DNA of 64,000 bases, taken from positions 40,601-104,600 of the forward strand of contig JAFTYM010000031.1 in assembly GCA_017461585.1 (NCBI GenBank). Direction: 5' to 3'. Under the pieces are notes generated by a model. That model saw nothing but the letters and a program-made list of their open reading frames with translations, searched no databases and was not told the DNA's origin. The position numbers were made by a program, and so were the translations under genes. Origin of the DNA: Oscillospiraceae bacterium (GTDB lineage Bacteria > Bacillota > Clostridia > Oscillospirales > Oscillospiraceae). Of this stretch, positions 41,183-50,034 are shown in pieces; position 1 is the first letter of the stretch; each line of letters begins with the position of its first letter.

Positions 41183-41216
41183 ATAAAAAATGCAGGCTCT
41201 TTTATGAGCCTGCATT
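41183..41216 (-). terminator. Attenuator before acetyltransferase gene
   Basis: On the minus strand AATGCAGGCTC / GAGCCTGCATT (loop ATAAAA) is followed by TTTTTTATTT, a complete intrinsic terminator lying 18-50 bp before the acetyltransferase start and 20 bp after the leader ORF stop. Confidence 0.75.
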
Positions 41217-41237
41217 GATGCATCTTTAGGCAAAAAC

Positions 41238-41324
41238 CTAAAAAAGTGTACAGCAATGTAAGCCCGATGATGAATAATACATCACGGACTGCATATTGAC
41301 CATGTTATAATTGCGGTTAAACAT
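41238..41324 (-). CDS. Leader peptide ORF, 28 codons
   Basis: ATG 41324 has GGAG at 8 nt and reads 28 codons to TAG at 41238. The peptide is rich in Asn, Met, Tyr and Ser (MFNRNYN at the start; three Ser and a Cys pair HCC near the end) and has no membrane or signal character. It is preceded by a near-perfect promoter and followed by a terminator, then the acetyltransferase gene. Translation stalling on it could decide whether the terminator forms. An alternative is an independent small peptide with its own terminator. Confidence 0.6.
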   Translation of the reverse strand: MFNRNYNMVNMQSVMYYSSSGLHCCTLF

Positions 41325-41353
41325 TGCCGTTTCTCCTTTGAAGATTTTTTGTA

Positions 41354-41382
41354 AGTATAAGACTATAGCTGTGCGTTGTCAA
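41354..41382 (-). promoter_or_regulatory. Promoter of leader peptide and acetyltransferase
   Basis: On the minus strand TTGACA (41377-41382), 17 nt, TATACT (41354-41359), about 30 bp before the leader ATG. Confidence 0.8.
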
Positions 41383-41392
41383 GGGAAAACAA

Positions 41393-41416
41393 CCGCAGCG
41401 CATAAAAGCGCTGCGG
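41393..41416 (-). terminator. Terminator of the P-loop kinase gene
   Basis: A 9-bp perfect stem CCGCAGCGC / GCGCTGCGG around ATAAAA, with TTGTTTT following on the minus strand. Confidence 0.75.
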
Positions 41417-41453
41417 TCCATTGTTAGGTAAAATGGTATTTAATGTTCTTTAT

Positions 41454-41954
41454 CTAGTTATTCTCTTTTCTTTCTAATGTGTACCAAACATCTATTTCAT
41501 CCTTTGAAGGTGCTTCCCACATAGACAATAATTTTTTCATAAGACCTTCATCCAGATAATAATCGAAACCTTCGTTACTGTTCAATACCATACTGTTTCT
41601 GTCTTTAATGTTTTTTTGCCATGTCTGTTCATCAACATCAATGTAATGCCATTCACAATGAACGTTTTTAGAATGACAAAACTCAGTTAAACTTCTTCGG
41701 TCATCTGAACTCCAAAATCCCCAATCTAAAATTACAGTACAACCTATGTTTACCAGCTCAACCGCTTTTCTCTTAAAATAGTTCCAAATTCGGAATGCCA
41801 TTTCGTCGTGTTTTTCGCCCAAGTCATTATCAAACAAATCCTTTGTTAATTCATCACATGACAAGATAATGGCGTTATTTTTTTCTTTTATTTGATTGGC
41901 GTAGTATGTTTTTCCACTGCATATTTTTCCGCAAATTGCTATTATCTTTGCCAT
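41454..41954 (-). CDS. Small P-loop kinase-like ATPase
   Basis: A 166-residue P-loop protein with Walker A GKICSGKT at residues 8-15, an Asp in SCDEL (about 34) and ILDWGFW near 75, resembling the AAA/zeta/shikimate-kinase-like group that phosphorylates small molecules. It is clearly more A+T-rich than its neighbours and uses codons such as AAT, TTT and TTA freely, suggesting recent transfer. Function is unknown; antibiotic or nucleoside kinase is possible. Confidence 0.75.
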   Translation of the reverse strand: MAKIIAICGKICSGKTYYANQIKEKNNAIILSCDELTKDLFDNDLGEKHDEMAFRIWNYFKRKAVELVNIGCTVILDWGFWSSDDRRSLTEFCHSKNVHCEWHYIDVDEQTWQKNIKDRNSMVLNSNEGFDYYLDEGLMKKLLSMWEAPSKDEIDVWYTLERKENN

Positions 41955-42095
41955 AAATATCCCTCGTCAAACAATAATTTGTTGAACAATTGTATCACGG
42001 CTGTGTGGAATTATCAATGGCCGTATCAATTGAATGAGAGCAAAGCCTCCCTCTGAGTCAGCTCGCGGTGACAGCACACCCCGCGGGAGAGCCAA

Positions 42096-42162
42096 GTAGG
42101 GGCGATTCATGAATCACCCCCAGATGTTGTGTAATCGGACACCCGAGGACGGGTGTCCCTAC
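42096..42162. repeat. Short intergenic hairpin repeats
   Basis: GTAGGGGCGATTCATGAATC followed by ACCCCC is a hairpin at 42096-42121. A second, GGACACCCGAGGACGGGTGTCC, lies near 42137-42158 and resembles 58348-58370. Confidence 0.6.
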
Positions 42163-42272
42163 AATGCGTGTATGTTGGATTTTTGAAAATAACAACCTTG
42201 CGGTCATTGATATTTGCAAACGTTAGGAATGCGGCGAGTTATGTGATCGGAACACCCGATCACATCATGTCT

Positions 42273-42358
42273 GAGCCGCAGGGGTACATAGGGGGGTCCC
42301 CTGTGTGTCATTCTTTGCATACTTTCTTAGACAAGTAAGAAAGTATGCCGTCGGAGAC
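42273..42358. repeat. 87-bp dispersed repeat, copy B
   Basis: Reverse-orientation copy of 13265-13351, keeping the 13-bp stem GCATACTTTCTTA and loop complement exactly. The 41955-42489 gap contains only such repeats. Confidence 0.8.
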
Positions 42359-42391
42359 AAAACAGAGCGATTGTTTGTGCCGTGGTATAAC

Positions 42392-42416
42392 GGGACGATG
42401 AGGGCATCGTCCCCTA
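42392..42416. repeat. Short intergenic hairpin repeat, GACGATG type, copy B
   Basis: GGGACGATG / CATCGTCCC hairpin, the inverted counterpart of 13205-13230. Confidence 0.6.
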
Positions 42417-42489
42417 CGAACACGCCGCAATGTTGTACGAGACTTTATGCTGTGCAGGCGATTCGCGAGTATATTACGTACTGCAAACA

Positions 42490-42523
42490 AAAAACCTCCG
42501 AATCAAACGATTCGGAGGTTTTT
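42490..42523 (-). terminator. Terminator of the purine operon
   Basis: A 15-bp perfect stem AAAAACCTCCGAATC / GATTCGGAGGTTTTT with AAAC loop just downstream of purL. Confidence 0.9.
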
Positions 42524-42533
42524 CATAAGTATC

Positions 42534-45500
42534 TTACTTAAAATACTTAACTGCGGAGTCGAACATGCCGATGTTGAAGTCACCGGGGACATTCTTATAG
42601 AGGTTGGTGCCGATACGCTCGGAGTGACCCATCTTACCGATGACGCGTCCGTCGGGAGATGTGATACCCTCGATTGCAAAGGTAGAGCCGTTGGGGTTAA
42701 ACAGAATATCATTTGTGGGAACACCGTTTAAGTCAACGTACTGAGTTGCAACGCAGCCGTTTTCGGCAAGTTTAAGAGCAAGTTCCTCGCTTGCTAAGAA
42801 TCTTCCCTCACCGTGGGAGATTGCAACTGTGTAAACATCGCCGACCTTTGTGTTCATCAGCCAGGGAGACTTGTTGGAAGCGATTCTTGTTCGAACTAGT
42901 CTGGACTGGTGACGGCCAATCTTGTTGAAGGTCAGAGTGGGGCAGTTTTCATCGGTATCGATGATCTCGCCGTAAGGCACAAGACCCAGCTTGATAAGAG
43001 CCTGGAAGCCATTGCAGATACCGCCCATAAGACCGTCGCGGTTTTTCAGCAGCTCGTGAACAGCGTCCTTTACCATGCCGCTTCTGAAGAATGCGGTGAT
43101 AAACTTACCGGAACCGTCGGGCTCGTCACCGCCCGAGAAACCACCGGGGATAAATACGATCTGAGACTCGCAGATCTTCTTTGTAAAGCTCTCGGCAGAC
43201 TCACGAATTGCGGCAGCGGAGAGGTTTTTGATAACAAAGATCTCAGGCTCAGCTCCTGCATCGCGGAATGCCTTGGCTGTGTCATATTCGCAGTTTGTGC
43301 CGGGGAATACGGGGATGAGAACGCGAGGCTTTGCGAAGCTATCCTTAGCGTGGAAAACTGTGTCGCACTCATAGGAGAATGCGGGAAGGGCAGATGTATC
43401 CTTGTCTGTGTAAGCAGGGTAGATGCCCTCAAGCTTGCCTTCGTAAATTTCAAGAAGTTTTGCAAGGCAAGCCTTTTCGTTTCCGCAAACTATCTCGCAT
43501 GCATCGGTTGTCTTACCGAGAACGATGCCGATATCTGTATCATCGGTGAGCTCAAGGATAAATGCACCGTAGTTGTAGCCGAAGATTGTCTCAAGGTCAA
43601 CATCGTTAAACTCAAAGCCGATGCCGTTACCGAAGCACATTTTCATAACAGCTTCTGCAATGCCGCCGTAAGTGGGAGTGTAAGCCGCAGCTACCTTGCC
43701 CTCACGCATGAGAGCTGTGACCTGATTGAATACAGCCTTCAGGGATTCCTTCTCGGGCAGACCTGCAGCTGTGTACTCGGGCGCGAGGAGTACGACCTTG
43801 TGTCCTGCTGCCTTAAACTCAGGAGATACGATATTTCCTGCATCCTCAGTTGTGACAGCAAAGGAAATAAGTGTGGGAGGTACGTCCAAAGTTTCGAAAG
43901 TACCGCTCATGGAGTCCTTACCGCCGATAGCTGCGATTTCAAGGTCCATCTGTGCCTTGAACGCACCAAGGAGAGCGGACATGGGCTTGCCCCAACGTGT
44001 GGGCTCTTTCTTCAGCTTTTCAAAATACTCCTGGAAGCTGAGGTAAACTTCGCTAAACTGCGCACCTGCGGCAACAAGCTTTGCGGCGGATTCAACAACT
44101 GCAAGGTAAGCGCCGTGATAGGGGCTCTTTTCGGAGATATAGGGGTTATAGCCGTAGGACATTACAGAGCAGGTGTCTGTGTGACCCACTTCAACGGACA
44201 CCTTGTTTACCATAGCCTGAATAGGTGTCAGCTGGTTCTTGCCGCCGAAGGGCATGAGAACTGTGCCTGTGCCGATTGTGGAGTCAAAACGCTCAGCAAG
44301 TCCGCGCTGAGAGCAGACGTTCAGGTCGGAAGCCAGAGCTTCGATACCTGCTGCAAAGCTTGCGGGAATGTTGCGACTGAATTCTTCGGGAGCGAGAGCC
44401 TTGACGGTGATGTGCTTTTCAGCGCCGTTTGTGTCAAGGAATTCGCGGGAAATGTCAACAATCTGTACACCGTTCCATGTGAGAGAGAGTCTGGGCTCTT
44501 CTGTTACAACGGCGACCTGTGTAGCTTCAAGGTTTTCGGAAGCTGCAAGCTCCATAAAGCGAGGTGCATCGGCAGCAGCAACTACAACAGCCATACGCTC
44601 CTGAGATTCGGAGATAGCAAGCTCTGTGCCGTCAAGACCGTCGTACTTCTTGGGAACTGCGTTGAGGTCAATTTTCAGACCGTCTGCCAGCTCGCCGATA
44701 GCAACGGAAACACCGCCTGCGCCAAAGTCGTTGCAGCGCTTAATAAGACGGGATGCTTCGGGATTTCTGAACAGACGCTGGAGCTTTCTCTCCTCAGGTG
44801 CGTTGCCCTTCTGAACTTCAGCACCGCAGGACTCAAGAGACTCTACTGTGTGAGATTTGGAAGAGCCTGTAGCACCGCCACAGCCGTCGCGACCTGTTCT
44901 GCCGCCGAGGAGGATGACAACATCGGAGGGGGCAGGACGCTCACGGCGTACGTTTTCAGCAGGAGCACCTGCAACAACTGCGCCGACTTCCATACGCTTT
45001 GCAGCGTAGCCGGGGTGGTAGATCTCCTCTACCTGACCTGTTGCAAGACCAATCTGGTTGCCGTAAGAGCTGTAGCCTGCGGCAGCGGATGTGACGATTG
45101 TTCTCTGGGGCAGCTTGCCTGCCATAGTCTCGGAAATGGGAACTGTGGGATCTGCTGCACCTGTTACGCGCATAGCGGCGTAAACATAGCTGCGTCCTGA
45201 CAGAGGATCGCGGATAGCACCGCCTATACATGTTGCAGCGCCGCCAAAGGGCTCAATCTCTGTGGGGTGGTTGTGAGTTTCGTTCTTAAACAGCAACAGC
45301 CAATCCTGCTCCTGCCCGTCTACAGTAACTTTAATTTTAACTGTGCAGGCGTTGATCTCTTCGGACTCATCAAGACCGTCCAGTTTGCCTGCCTTTTTGA
45401 GGCACTTGGCAGCAAGTGTGCCGAGGTCCATAAGGCAGATGGGCTTTGTGCGGTTAAGGTCAGCACGGGCAGCGAGATAGTCATTGTATGCGCTCTCAAG

Positions 45501-46220
45501 GAGTTCATCTTCAAACTCTACGCTGTCGATAATTGTGTTAAAGGTTGTGTGACGACAATGATCTGACCAGTATGTGTCGATCATGCGGATCTCTGTGATT
45601 GTGGGGTTTCTGCCCTCTTTTACAAAGTAGTCGCGGCAGAAACGGATATCGTCAACGTCCATGGCAAGACCGTAGTCGGCCACAAAGCTCTCGAGAGCAG
45701 CTTCGTCCATATCGATGAAGCCGTCTAAAACTGCAACGGACTCGGGAATATCGTAAGTTGTTGCCAGAGTTTCAAATGTGTCGAGAGAAGCAAGGCGGCT
45801 TTCAACGGGGTTTATTACGTGGCTCTTTATCTTCTCAATGTCAGTTTCTGTAAGGTCGCCTGCGAGAAGATATACTCTCGCTGTACGCACGCTCGGCCTG
45901 TCGCCCTGGGAGATGATCTGCACACACTGCGCGGCTGAGTCTGCTCGCTGGTCAAACTGACCGGGCAGATATTCAACAGCGAAAACTGTGTAGCCGTCCC
46001 AATCGGGCTCAAAGGTGACGATGTCAAGCTGAGGCTCGGAGAAAACTGTGCCGACACAGTAGTCAAAGAGCTCTTTGTCGATGTTTTCAACATCGTATCG
46101 GTTAAGAAGGCGGACATCGCGGAGTCCGTCTATCTGCAGAAGACCGCGGATGTCCTCTGCAAGAGAGTTTGCCTCGTGGGCAAGCTCTTTTTTCTTTTCA
46201 ACGTATACGCGGTATACCAT
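42534..46220 (-). CDS. purL: Phosphoribosylformylglycinamidine synthase
   Basis: A 1228-residue single-chain FGAM synthase combining the synthase part and a C-terminal glutamine amidotransferase, so no separate PurQ/PurS is needed. The glutaminase nucleophile is Cys in GGICNGFQAL; ATP-site blocks include NETHNHPTEIEPFGGAATCIGG and SDHCRHTTF. It makes FGAM from FGAR, glutamine and ATP. ATG 46220 follows GGAGG. Last gene of the operon, starting 4 bp after the purD stop, ending at a strong terminator. A long open frame on the other strand is a codon-bias shadow. Confidence 0.97.
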   Translation of the reverse strand: MVYRVYVEKKKELAHEANSLAEDIRGLLQIDGLRDVRLLNRYDVENIDKELFDYCVGTVFSEPQLDIVTFEPDWDGYTVFAVEYLPGQFDQRADSAAQCVQIISQGDRPSVRTARVYLLAGDLTETDIEKIKSHVINPVESRLASLDTFETLATTYDIPESVAVLDGFIDMDEAALESFVADYGLAMDVDDIRFCRDYFVKEGRNPTITEIRMIDTYWSDHCRHTTFNTIIDSVEFEDELLESAYNDYLAARADLNRTKPICLMDLGTLAAKCLKKAGKLDGLDESEEINACTVKIKVTVDGQEQDWLLLFKNETHNHPTEIEPFGGAATCIGGAIRDPLSGRSYVYAAMRVTGAADPTVPISETMAGKLPQRTIVTSAAAGYSSYGNQIGLATGQVEEIYHPGYAAKRMEVGAVVAGAPAENVRRERPAPSDVVILLGGRTGRDGCGGATGSSKSHTVESLESCGAEVQKGNAPEERKLQRLFRNPEASRLIKRCNDFGAGGVSVAIGELADGLKIDLNAVPKKYDGLDGTELAISESQERMAVVVAAADAPRFMELAASENLEATQVAVVTEEPRLSLTWNGVQIVDISREFLDTNGAEKHITVKALAPEEFSRNIPASFAAGIEALASDLNVCSQRGLAERFDSTIGTGTVLMPFGGKNQLTPIQAMVNKVSVEVGHTDTCSVMSYGYNPYISEKSPYHGAYLAVVESAAKLVAAGAQFSEVYLSFQEYFEKLKKEPTRWGKPMSALLGAFKAQMDLEIAAIGGKDSMSGTFETLDVPPTLISFAVTTEDAGNIVSPEFKAAGHKVVLLAPEYTAAGLPEKESLKAVFNQVTALMREGKVAAAYTPTYGGIAEAVMKMCFGNGIGFEFNDVDLETIFGYNYGAFILELTDDTDIGIVLGKTTDACEIVCGNEKACLAKLLEIYEGKLEGIYPAYTDKDTSALPAFSYECDTVFHAKDSFAKPRVLIPVFPGTNCEYDTAKAFRDAGAEPEIFVIKNLSAAAIRESAESFTKKICESQIVFIPGGFSGGDEPDGSGKFITAFFRSGMVKDAVHELLKNRDGLMGGICNGFQALIKLGLVPYGEIIDTDENCPTLTFNKIGRHQSRLVRTRIASNKSPWLMNTKVGDVYTVAISHGEGRFLASEELALKLAENGCVATQYVDLNGVPTNDILFNPNGSTFAIEGITSPDGRVIGKMGHSERIGTNLYKNVPGDFNIGMFDSAVKYFK

Positions 46221-46224
46221 TTGC

Positions 46225-47502
46225 TTACGCCTCCTGCTTTAATGCTGCCAGAGCTTTAGCGCCGATATCGCTTCTGGAATAAGCGTTTTCAAAGTGGATC
46301 TGTCTAACTGCAGCGTAGGACTTTTCGATTGCGTTGGGAAGTCCGTCACCGACTGCGGTTATGCCCAGAACACGGCCGCCTGATGTGAGAAGCTTGCCCT
46401 CGTCAGAGAGCTTTCCACCTGCGACGAAAACTTCGGCATCAAGCCCTTCGGGAATTGTGATTTCAAAGCCTGTTTCGTACTTCTGGGGATAGCCGTGAGA
46501 AGCCATAATAACGCAGCAGGCGCTCTTTTCGGAGAATTTGACCTCAATTTCAGAAAGGCGCTCTTCGGTAACAGCGCGCATGATCTCGAAAAGGTCAGTT
46601 TCCAGAAGGGGCAGAACTACCTGTGTTTCGGGGTCGCCGAAACGGCAGTTGTACTCGATGACCTTGGGGCCGTTGGGAGTCAGCATAAGACCGAAGTAGA
46701 GGCAGCCTTTAAAGGTGCGGCCCTCTGCGTTCATCGCGTTAATAGTGGGCAGAAAAATCTCTTCCATGCACTGCTTTGCAATGTCCTCTGTGTAATAGGG
46801 ATTGGGGGCGATAGTGCCCATGCCGCCTGTGTTAAGACCGTTGTCGCCGTCAAGGGCTCTCTTGTGGTCCATGGAGGAGATCATGGGAACAACTGCCTTA
46901 CCGTCTGTAAAGGACAGAACGGAGACCTCGGGACCCGTCAGAAATTCCTCAATGACGATGTTGCTGCCTGATTCACCGAACATCTTGTCTTCCATCATGG
47001 AGACAACTGCAGCTTTTGCCTCTTCGCGTGTATTGGCGATGATAACGCCCTTACCCAGAGCAAGACCGTCAGCCTTTACAACGGTGGGGATTGCGGCTGT
47101 GTCGAGATAAGAAAGAGCTTCTTCCTTGTCGGAAAATGTCTCATAGCTGGCTGTGGGGATGCCGTACTTTTTCATAAGGTTTTTGGAGAAAACCTTGCTG
47201 CCCTCGATGATGGCTGCGTTTTTATTGGGGCCGAAGCAGGGGATACCTTCTGCGTTCAGCGCATCTACCATGCCCAGTACCAGCGGATCATCGGGAGCGA
47301 CAACGGCATAGTCAATGCCGCTCGATTTCGCAAATTTTACTGCGCCTTCAAGGTCAGTTGCCTTTATATTTACGCATACGGCGTCACGCGCGATGCCGCC
47401 GTTTCCGGGAAGGGCGTAGAGCTCAGTTATCTCGGGACTCTTTTTGAGAGACTTGATAATTGTGTGCTCTCTGCCGCCGCTTCCTATGACCATTACTTTC
47501 AT
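46225..47502 (-). CDS. purD: Phosphoribosylamine-glycine ligase
   Basis: A 425-residue ATP-grasp enzyme making GAR from phosphoribosylamine and glycine. MKVMVIGSGGREHTI at the N terminus and blocks LALGKGV, EEFLTGPEVSVLSFTDG and NCRFGDPETQ are typical. Start ATG 47502 follows GGGAG. It lies 39 bp after purH in the operon. Confidence 0.97.
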   Translation of the reverse strand: MKVMVIGSGGREHTIIKSLKKSPEITELYALPGNGGIARDAVCVNIKATDLEGAVKFAKSSGIDYAVVAPDDPLVLGMVDALNAEGIPCFGPNKNAAIIEGSKVFSKNLMKKYGIPTASYETFSDKEEALSYLDTAAIPTVVKADGLALGKGVIIANTREEAKAAVVSMMEDKMFGESGSNIVIEEFLTGPEVSVLSFTDGKAVVPMISSMDHKRALDGDNGLNTGGMGTIAPNPYYTEDIAKQCMEEIFLPTINAMNAEGRTFKGCLYFGLMLTPNGPKVIEYNCRFGDPETQVVLPLLETDLFEIMRAVTEERLSEIEVKFSEKSACCVIMASHGYPQKYETGFEITIPEGLDAEVFVAGGKLSDEGKLLTSGGRVLGITAVGDGLPNAIEKSYAAVRQIHFENAYSRSDIGAKALAALKQEA

Positions 47503-47541
47503 AGTGTTTTTCTCCCTTCAAAAAACTTGGGATGAGCAGTT

Positions 47542-48726
47542 TTAATGGTGGAACAGTCTCATTCCTGTGAAGGCCATTGCGATGCCGTTCTTGTTGCACT
47601 CTTCGATGACCAGATCGTCACGGATAGAACCGCCGGGCTGAGCGATGTACTTAACGCCGGAAGCTACGCCGCGCTTAACGGAGTCGGGGACGGGGAAGAA
47701 TGCGTCGCTTCCCAGAGAAACAGCGTCGCGGCTGTCCAGCCATGCACGCTTTTCCTCATTGGTGAGGGGCTCGGGACGTGTTGTGAAGTAGTTCTGCCAG
47801 ATGCCTTCTGCGCATACATCTTCTTCGTTGCCGTTGATGTAGCCGTCAATAACGTTGTCGCGACCGGGTCTGCCCAGATCCTCACGGAAGGGGAGAGCAA
47901 GTGTCTTGGGATGCTGACGCAGGAACCATGTGTCAGCCTTGCCGCCTGCAAGACGTACACAGTGTACACGGGACTGCTGACCTGCGCCTACGCCGATAGC
48001 CTGTCCGTCATAAGCGAAGCAGACGGAGTTGGACTGTGTGTATTTGAGAGTGATAAGGGAGATGATAAGGTCGATCTTTGCATCCTCGGGGATGTCCTTA
48101 GTCTCTGTAACGATGTTCTGGAGAAGGTGCTCACCGATTTCAAAGTTATTGCGGCCCTGCTGGAATGTGATACCGAATACCTGCTTTGTCTCCTGCTCAG
48201 CGGGAACAAAGTCGGGGTCGATAGCAACTACGTTGTAGCCGCCCTTGCGCTTTGTCTTTAAAATTGCAAGAGCTTCATCTGTGTAGCCGGGAGCGATAAC
48301 GCCGTCGGAAACCTCGCGTGCGATGAGAGATGCTGTGAGAGCATCGCAAACCTCGGAGAGAGCTACCCAGTCGCCGAAAGAGCAGAGACGGTCAGCACCG
48401 CGAGCTCTTGCGTAAGCGCATGCGAGGGGATTTTCATCAAGACCTTCAACATCGTCTACAAAGCAGGCCTTTTTAAGATCCTCGGGGAGAACCTTGCCTA
48501 CAGCAGCAGATGTGGGAGAAACGTGCTTGAAGGATGTTACGGAAGCCATGCCTGTAGCTTCTTTCAGCTCTTTAACCAGCTGCCAGGAGTTCAGCGCATC
48601 CAGGAAGTTGATAAAGCCGGGACGGCCGTTGAGAATTGTGATAGGCAGCTCTGTGCCGTCGTGCATGTAGATTTTTGCGGGCTTCTGATTGGGGTTACAG
48701 CCGTACTTCAGTTCAAATTCAGTCAT
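47542..48726 (-). CDS. purH: AICAR transformylase (stand-alone PurH C-domain)
   Basis: A 394-residue AICAR formyltransferase without the usual N-terminal IMP cyclohydrolase (MGS-like) domain; full PurH is about 510-530 residues. The catalytic Lys-His is in SFKHVSP (about residue 67-68) and NSVCFAYDGQAIGVGAGQQSR closes the folate site. IMP cyclisation must come from the adjacent PurO-type gene. ATG 48726 follows GGGAG; it starts 5 bp after that gene. Confidence 0.93.
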   Translation of the reverse strand: MTEFELKYGCNPNQKPAKIYMHDGTELPITILNGRPGFINFLDALNSWQLVKELKEATGMASVTSFKHVSPTSAAVGKVLPEDLKKACFVDDVEGLDENPLACAYARARGADRLCSFGDWVALSEVCDALTASLIAREVSDGVIAPGYTDEALAILKTKRKGGYNVVAIDPDFVPAEQETKQVFGITFQQGRNNFEIGEHLLQNIVTETKDIPEDAKIDLIISLITLKYTQSNSVCFAYDGQAIGVGAGQQSRVHCVRLAGGKADTWFLRQHPKTLALPFREDLGRPGRDNVIDGYINGNEEDVCAEGIWQNYFTTRPEPLTNEEKRAWLDSRDAVSLGSDAFFPVPDSVKRGVASGVKYIAQPGGSIRDDLVIEECNKNGIAMAFTGMRLFHH

Positions 48727-48731
48727 TTTAA

Positions 48732-49439
48732 TTACTCTCCCTTGTTTTTATTCAGAATGAGCTGCTTGTGCTCGCCTGTTGCGATGTCTATCTCACAAGC
48801 GTAAAGTGATACTTTATTGTCGTTGTTCAGTGCTTTCCAGACCTTGTTTGCGTACTCCTCGATAGTACCCATTACATCAACGCGGATAGGCTCGCCCCTA
48901 AATGAGGGGAGGGGATTTCCGTCGCCAACGTAGGTGCTGATGAAGTGACCTGTGCCGGATATGGGCTTGTCATAGTCGAAGTAGTAACGGCAGCAGCAGG
49001 AGGGATCGCCGTCTGTGCTCTTGAGGATGGACATTGTGTAAGAGCCGTCCTCGTTTACAACACCGGAAATACGGGGTGTGTAGTTGGGGCAGTCGGGCTC
49101 GAACTCGCGCTGGGAAAGTGCGTGACGGATGCAGTGACCTGCCTCGATGCTGTCGCGTATCGTGTCTGTCTGGTCGCCGTTTGTTACGACAGCCTTTTTA
49201 CAGGTGAAACGAACGGGATGATAGATGATAAGGCTGGGGTCGGACAGCTTGGCGGGGTCGTGAGCTTCTGTGCGGATACCGTCTTCTGTGTAAGAGAAGA
49301 TGCGGTTTCTGCTGTTTTCGCTTCTGCCCATGATGAAGTATACAATGTAGTTCTTTGTGCCGTCCTCACTTTTACCGATGAGGATACCGCGGCCGGGGTA
49401 AGAGTTGTTTTCCAGTAAGTTAAAGATGTTTTCAGTCAT
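48732..49439 (-). CDS. purO: IMP cyclohydrolase, PurO type
   Basis: A 235-residue IMP cyclohydrolase of the PurO family first known from archaea (YPGRGILIGKS, YFIMGRSENSRNR and GHFISTYVGDGNPLPSF blocks). It converts FAICAR to IMP and replaces the missing PurH N-domain. ATG 49439 has GGAG at 8 nt; an in-frame TTG at 49457 overlaps that site. Its start overlaps the purN end by 8 bp. Confidence 0.9.
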   Translation of the reverse strand: MTENIFNLLENNSYPGRGILIGKSEDGTKNYIVYFIMGRSENSRNRIFSYTEDGIRTEAHDPAKLSDPSLIIYHPVRFTCKKAVVTNGDQTDTIRDSIEAGHCIRHALSQREFEPDCPNYTPRISGVVNEDGSYTMSILKSTDGDPSCCCRYYFDYDKPISGTGHFISTYVGDGNPLPSFRGEPIRVDVMGTIEEYANKVWKALNNDNKVSLYACEIDIATGEHKQLILNKNKGE

Positions 49440-50034
49440 TTTCTCTGCTCCTGACAATAGAATTTGCTACTTTTTCTGCGGCGAGAGGGAGAATTATCCA
49501 CTCTGCCTGTTCCATTACTCGTTTCTGAAGTGTTTCGGGAGTGTCGTCATCCAGAATTTCAACTGCCTTCTGGAAGATTATCTCTCCGCCGTCGGGTATT
49601 TCGTTTACAAAGTGTACGGTGGCGCCTGTTACTTTTACGCCGTAGGCAAGTGCTTCTTTATGTACCCTCAGCCCGTAATAGCCCTCTCCGCAAAAAGAGG
49701 GGATAAGGCTGGGATGAACATTGATTATTCTGTTTGCATAGCGGTTTGTAAACTTCTCTGTGAGAATGCTCATAAAGCCTGCAAGAATGATAAAATCAAT
49801 GTTGTTTTCGTCGATTAAAGCTGCGATGCGCTCTTCAAAGTTACCGTCGGCTTTTTTAACAACAGCGGTTTTTATACCTGCGTTTGCCGCTCTTGTAAGG
49901 GCGAAGGCCCCTTCCTTGTTGGAGATAACGAGAGTTATCTCACCGCTGTTTAATACCTTACCCTGTGCATCAATAAGCGCCTGAAGATTTGTGCCGCCGC
50001 CTGATACCAAAACTGCTATCTTAGCTTTCAGCAC
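49432..50034 (-). CDS. purN: Phosphoribosylglycinamide formyltransferase
   Basis: A 200-residue formyl-THF-dependent GAR transformylase. VSGGGTNLQALID (phosphate loop), NVHPSLIPSFCGEGYYG (catalytic His and Asn region) and GATVHFV are intact. Start GTG 50034 overlaps the purM stop by 7 bp, so translation is coupled. Makes FGAR for PurL. Confidence 0.96.
   Translation of the reverse strand: MLKAKIAVLVSGGGTNLQALIDAQGKVLNSGEITLVISNKEGAFALTRAANAGIKTAVVKKADGNFEERIAALIDENNIDFIILAGFMSILTEKFTNRYANRIINVHPSLIPSFCGEGYYGLRVHKEALAYGVKVTGATVHFVNEIPDGGEIIFQKAVEILDDDTPETLQKRVMEQAEWIILPLAAEKVANSIVRSREND

Noticed and set aside
42909-45200. 763-codon open frame on the plus strand opposite purL
   Set aside because: Same codon-register shadow effect; purL is unmistakable on the minus strand.
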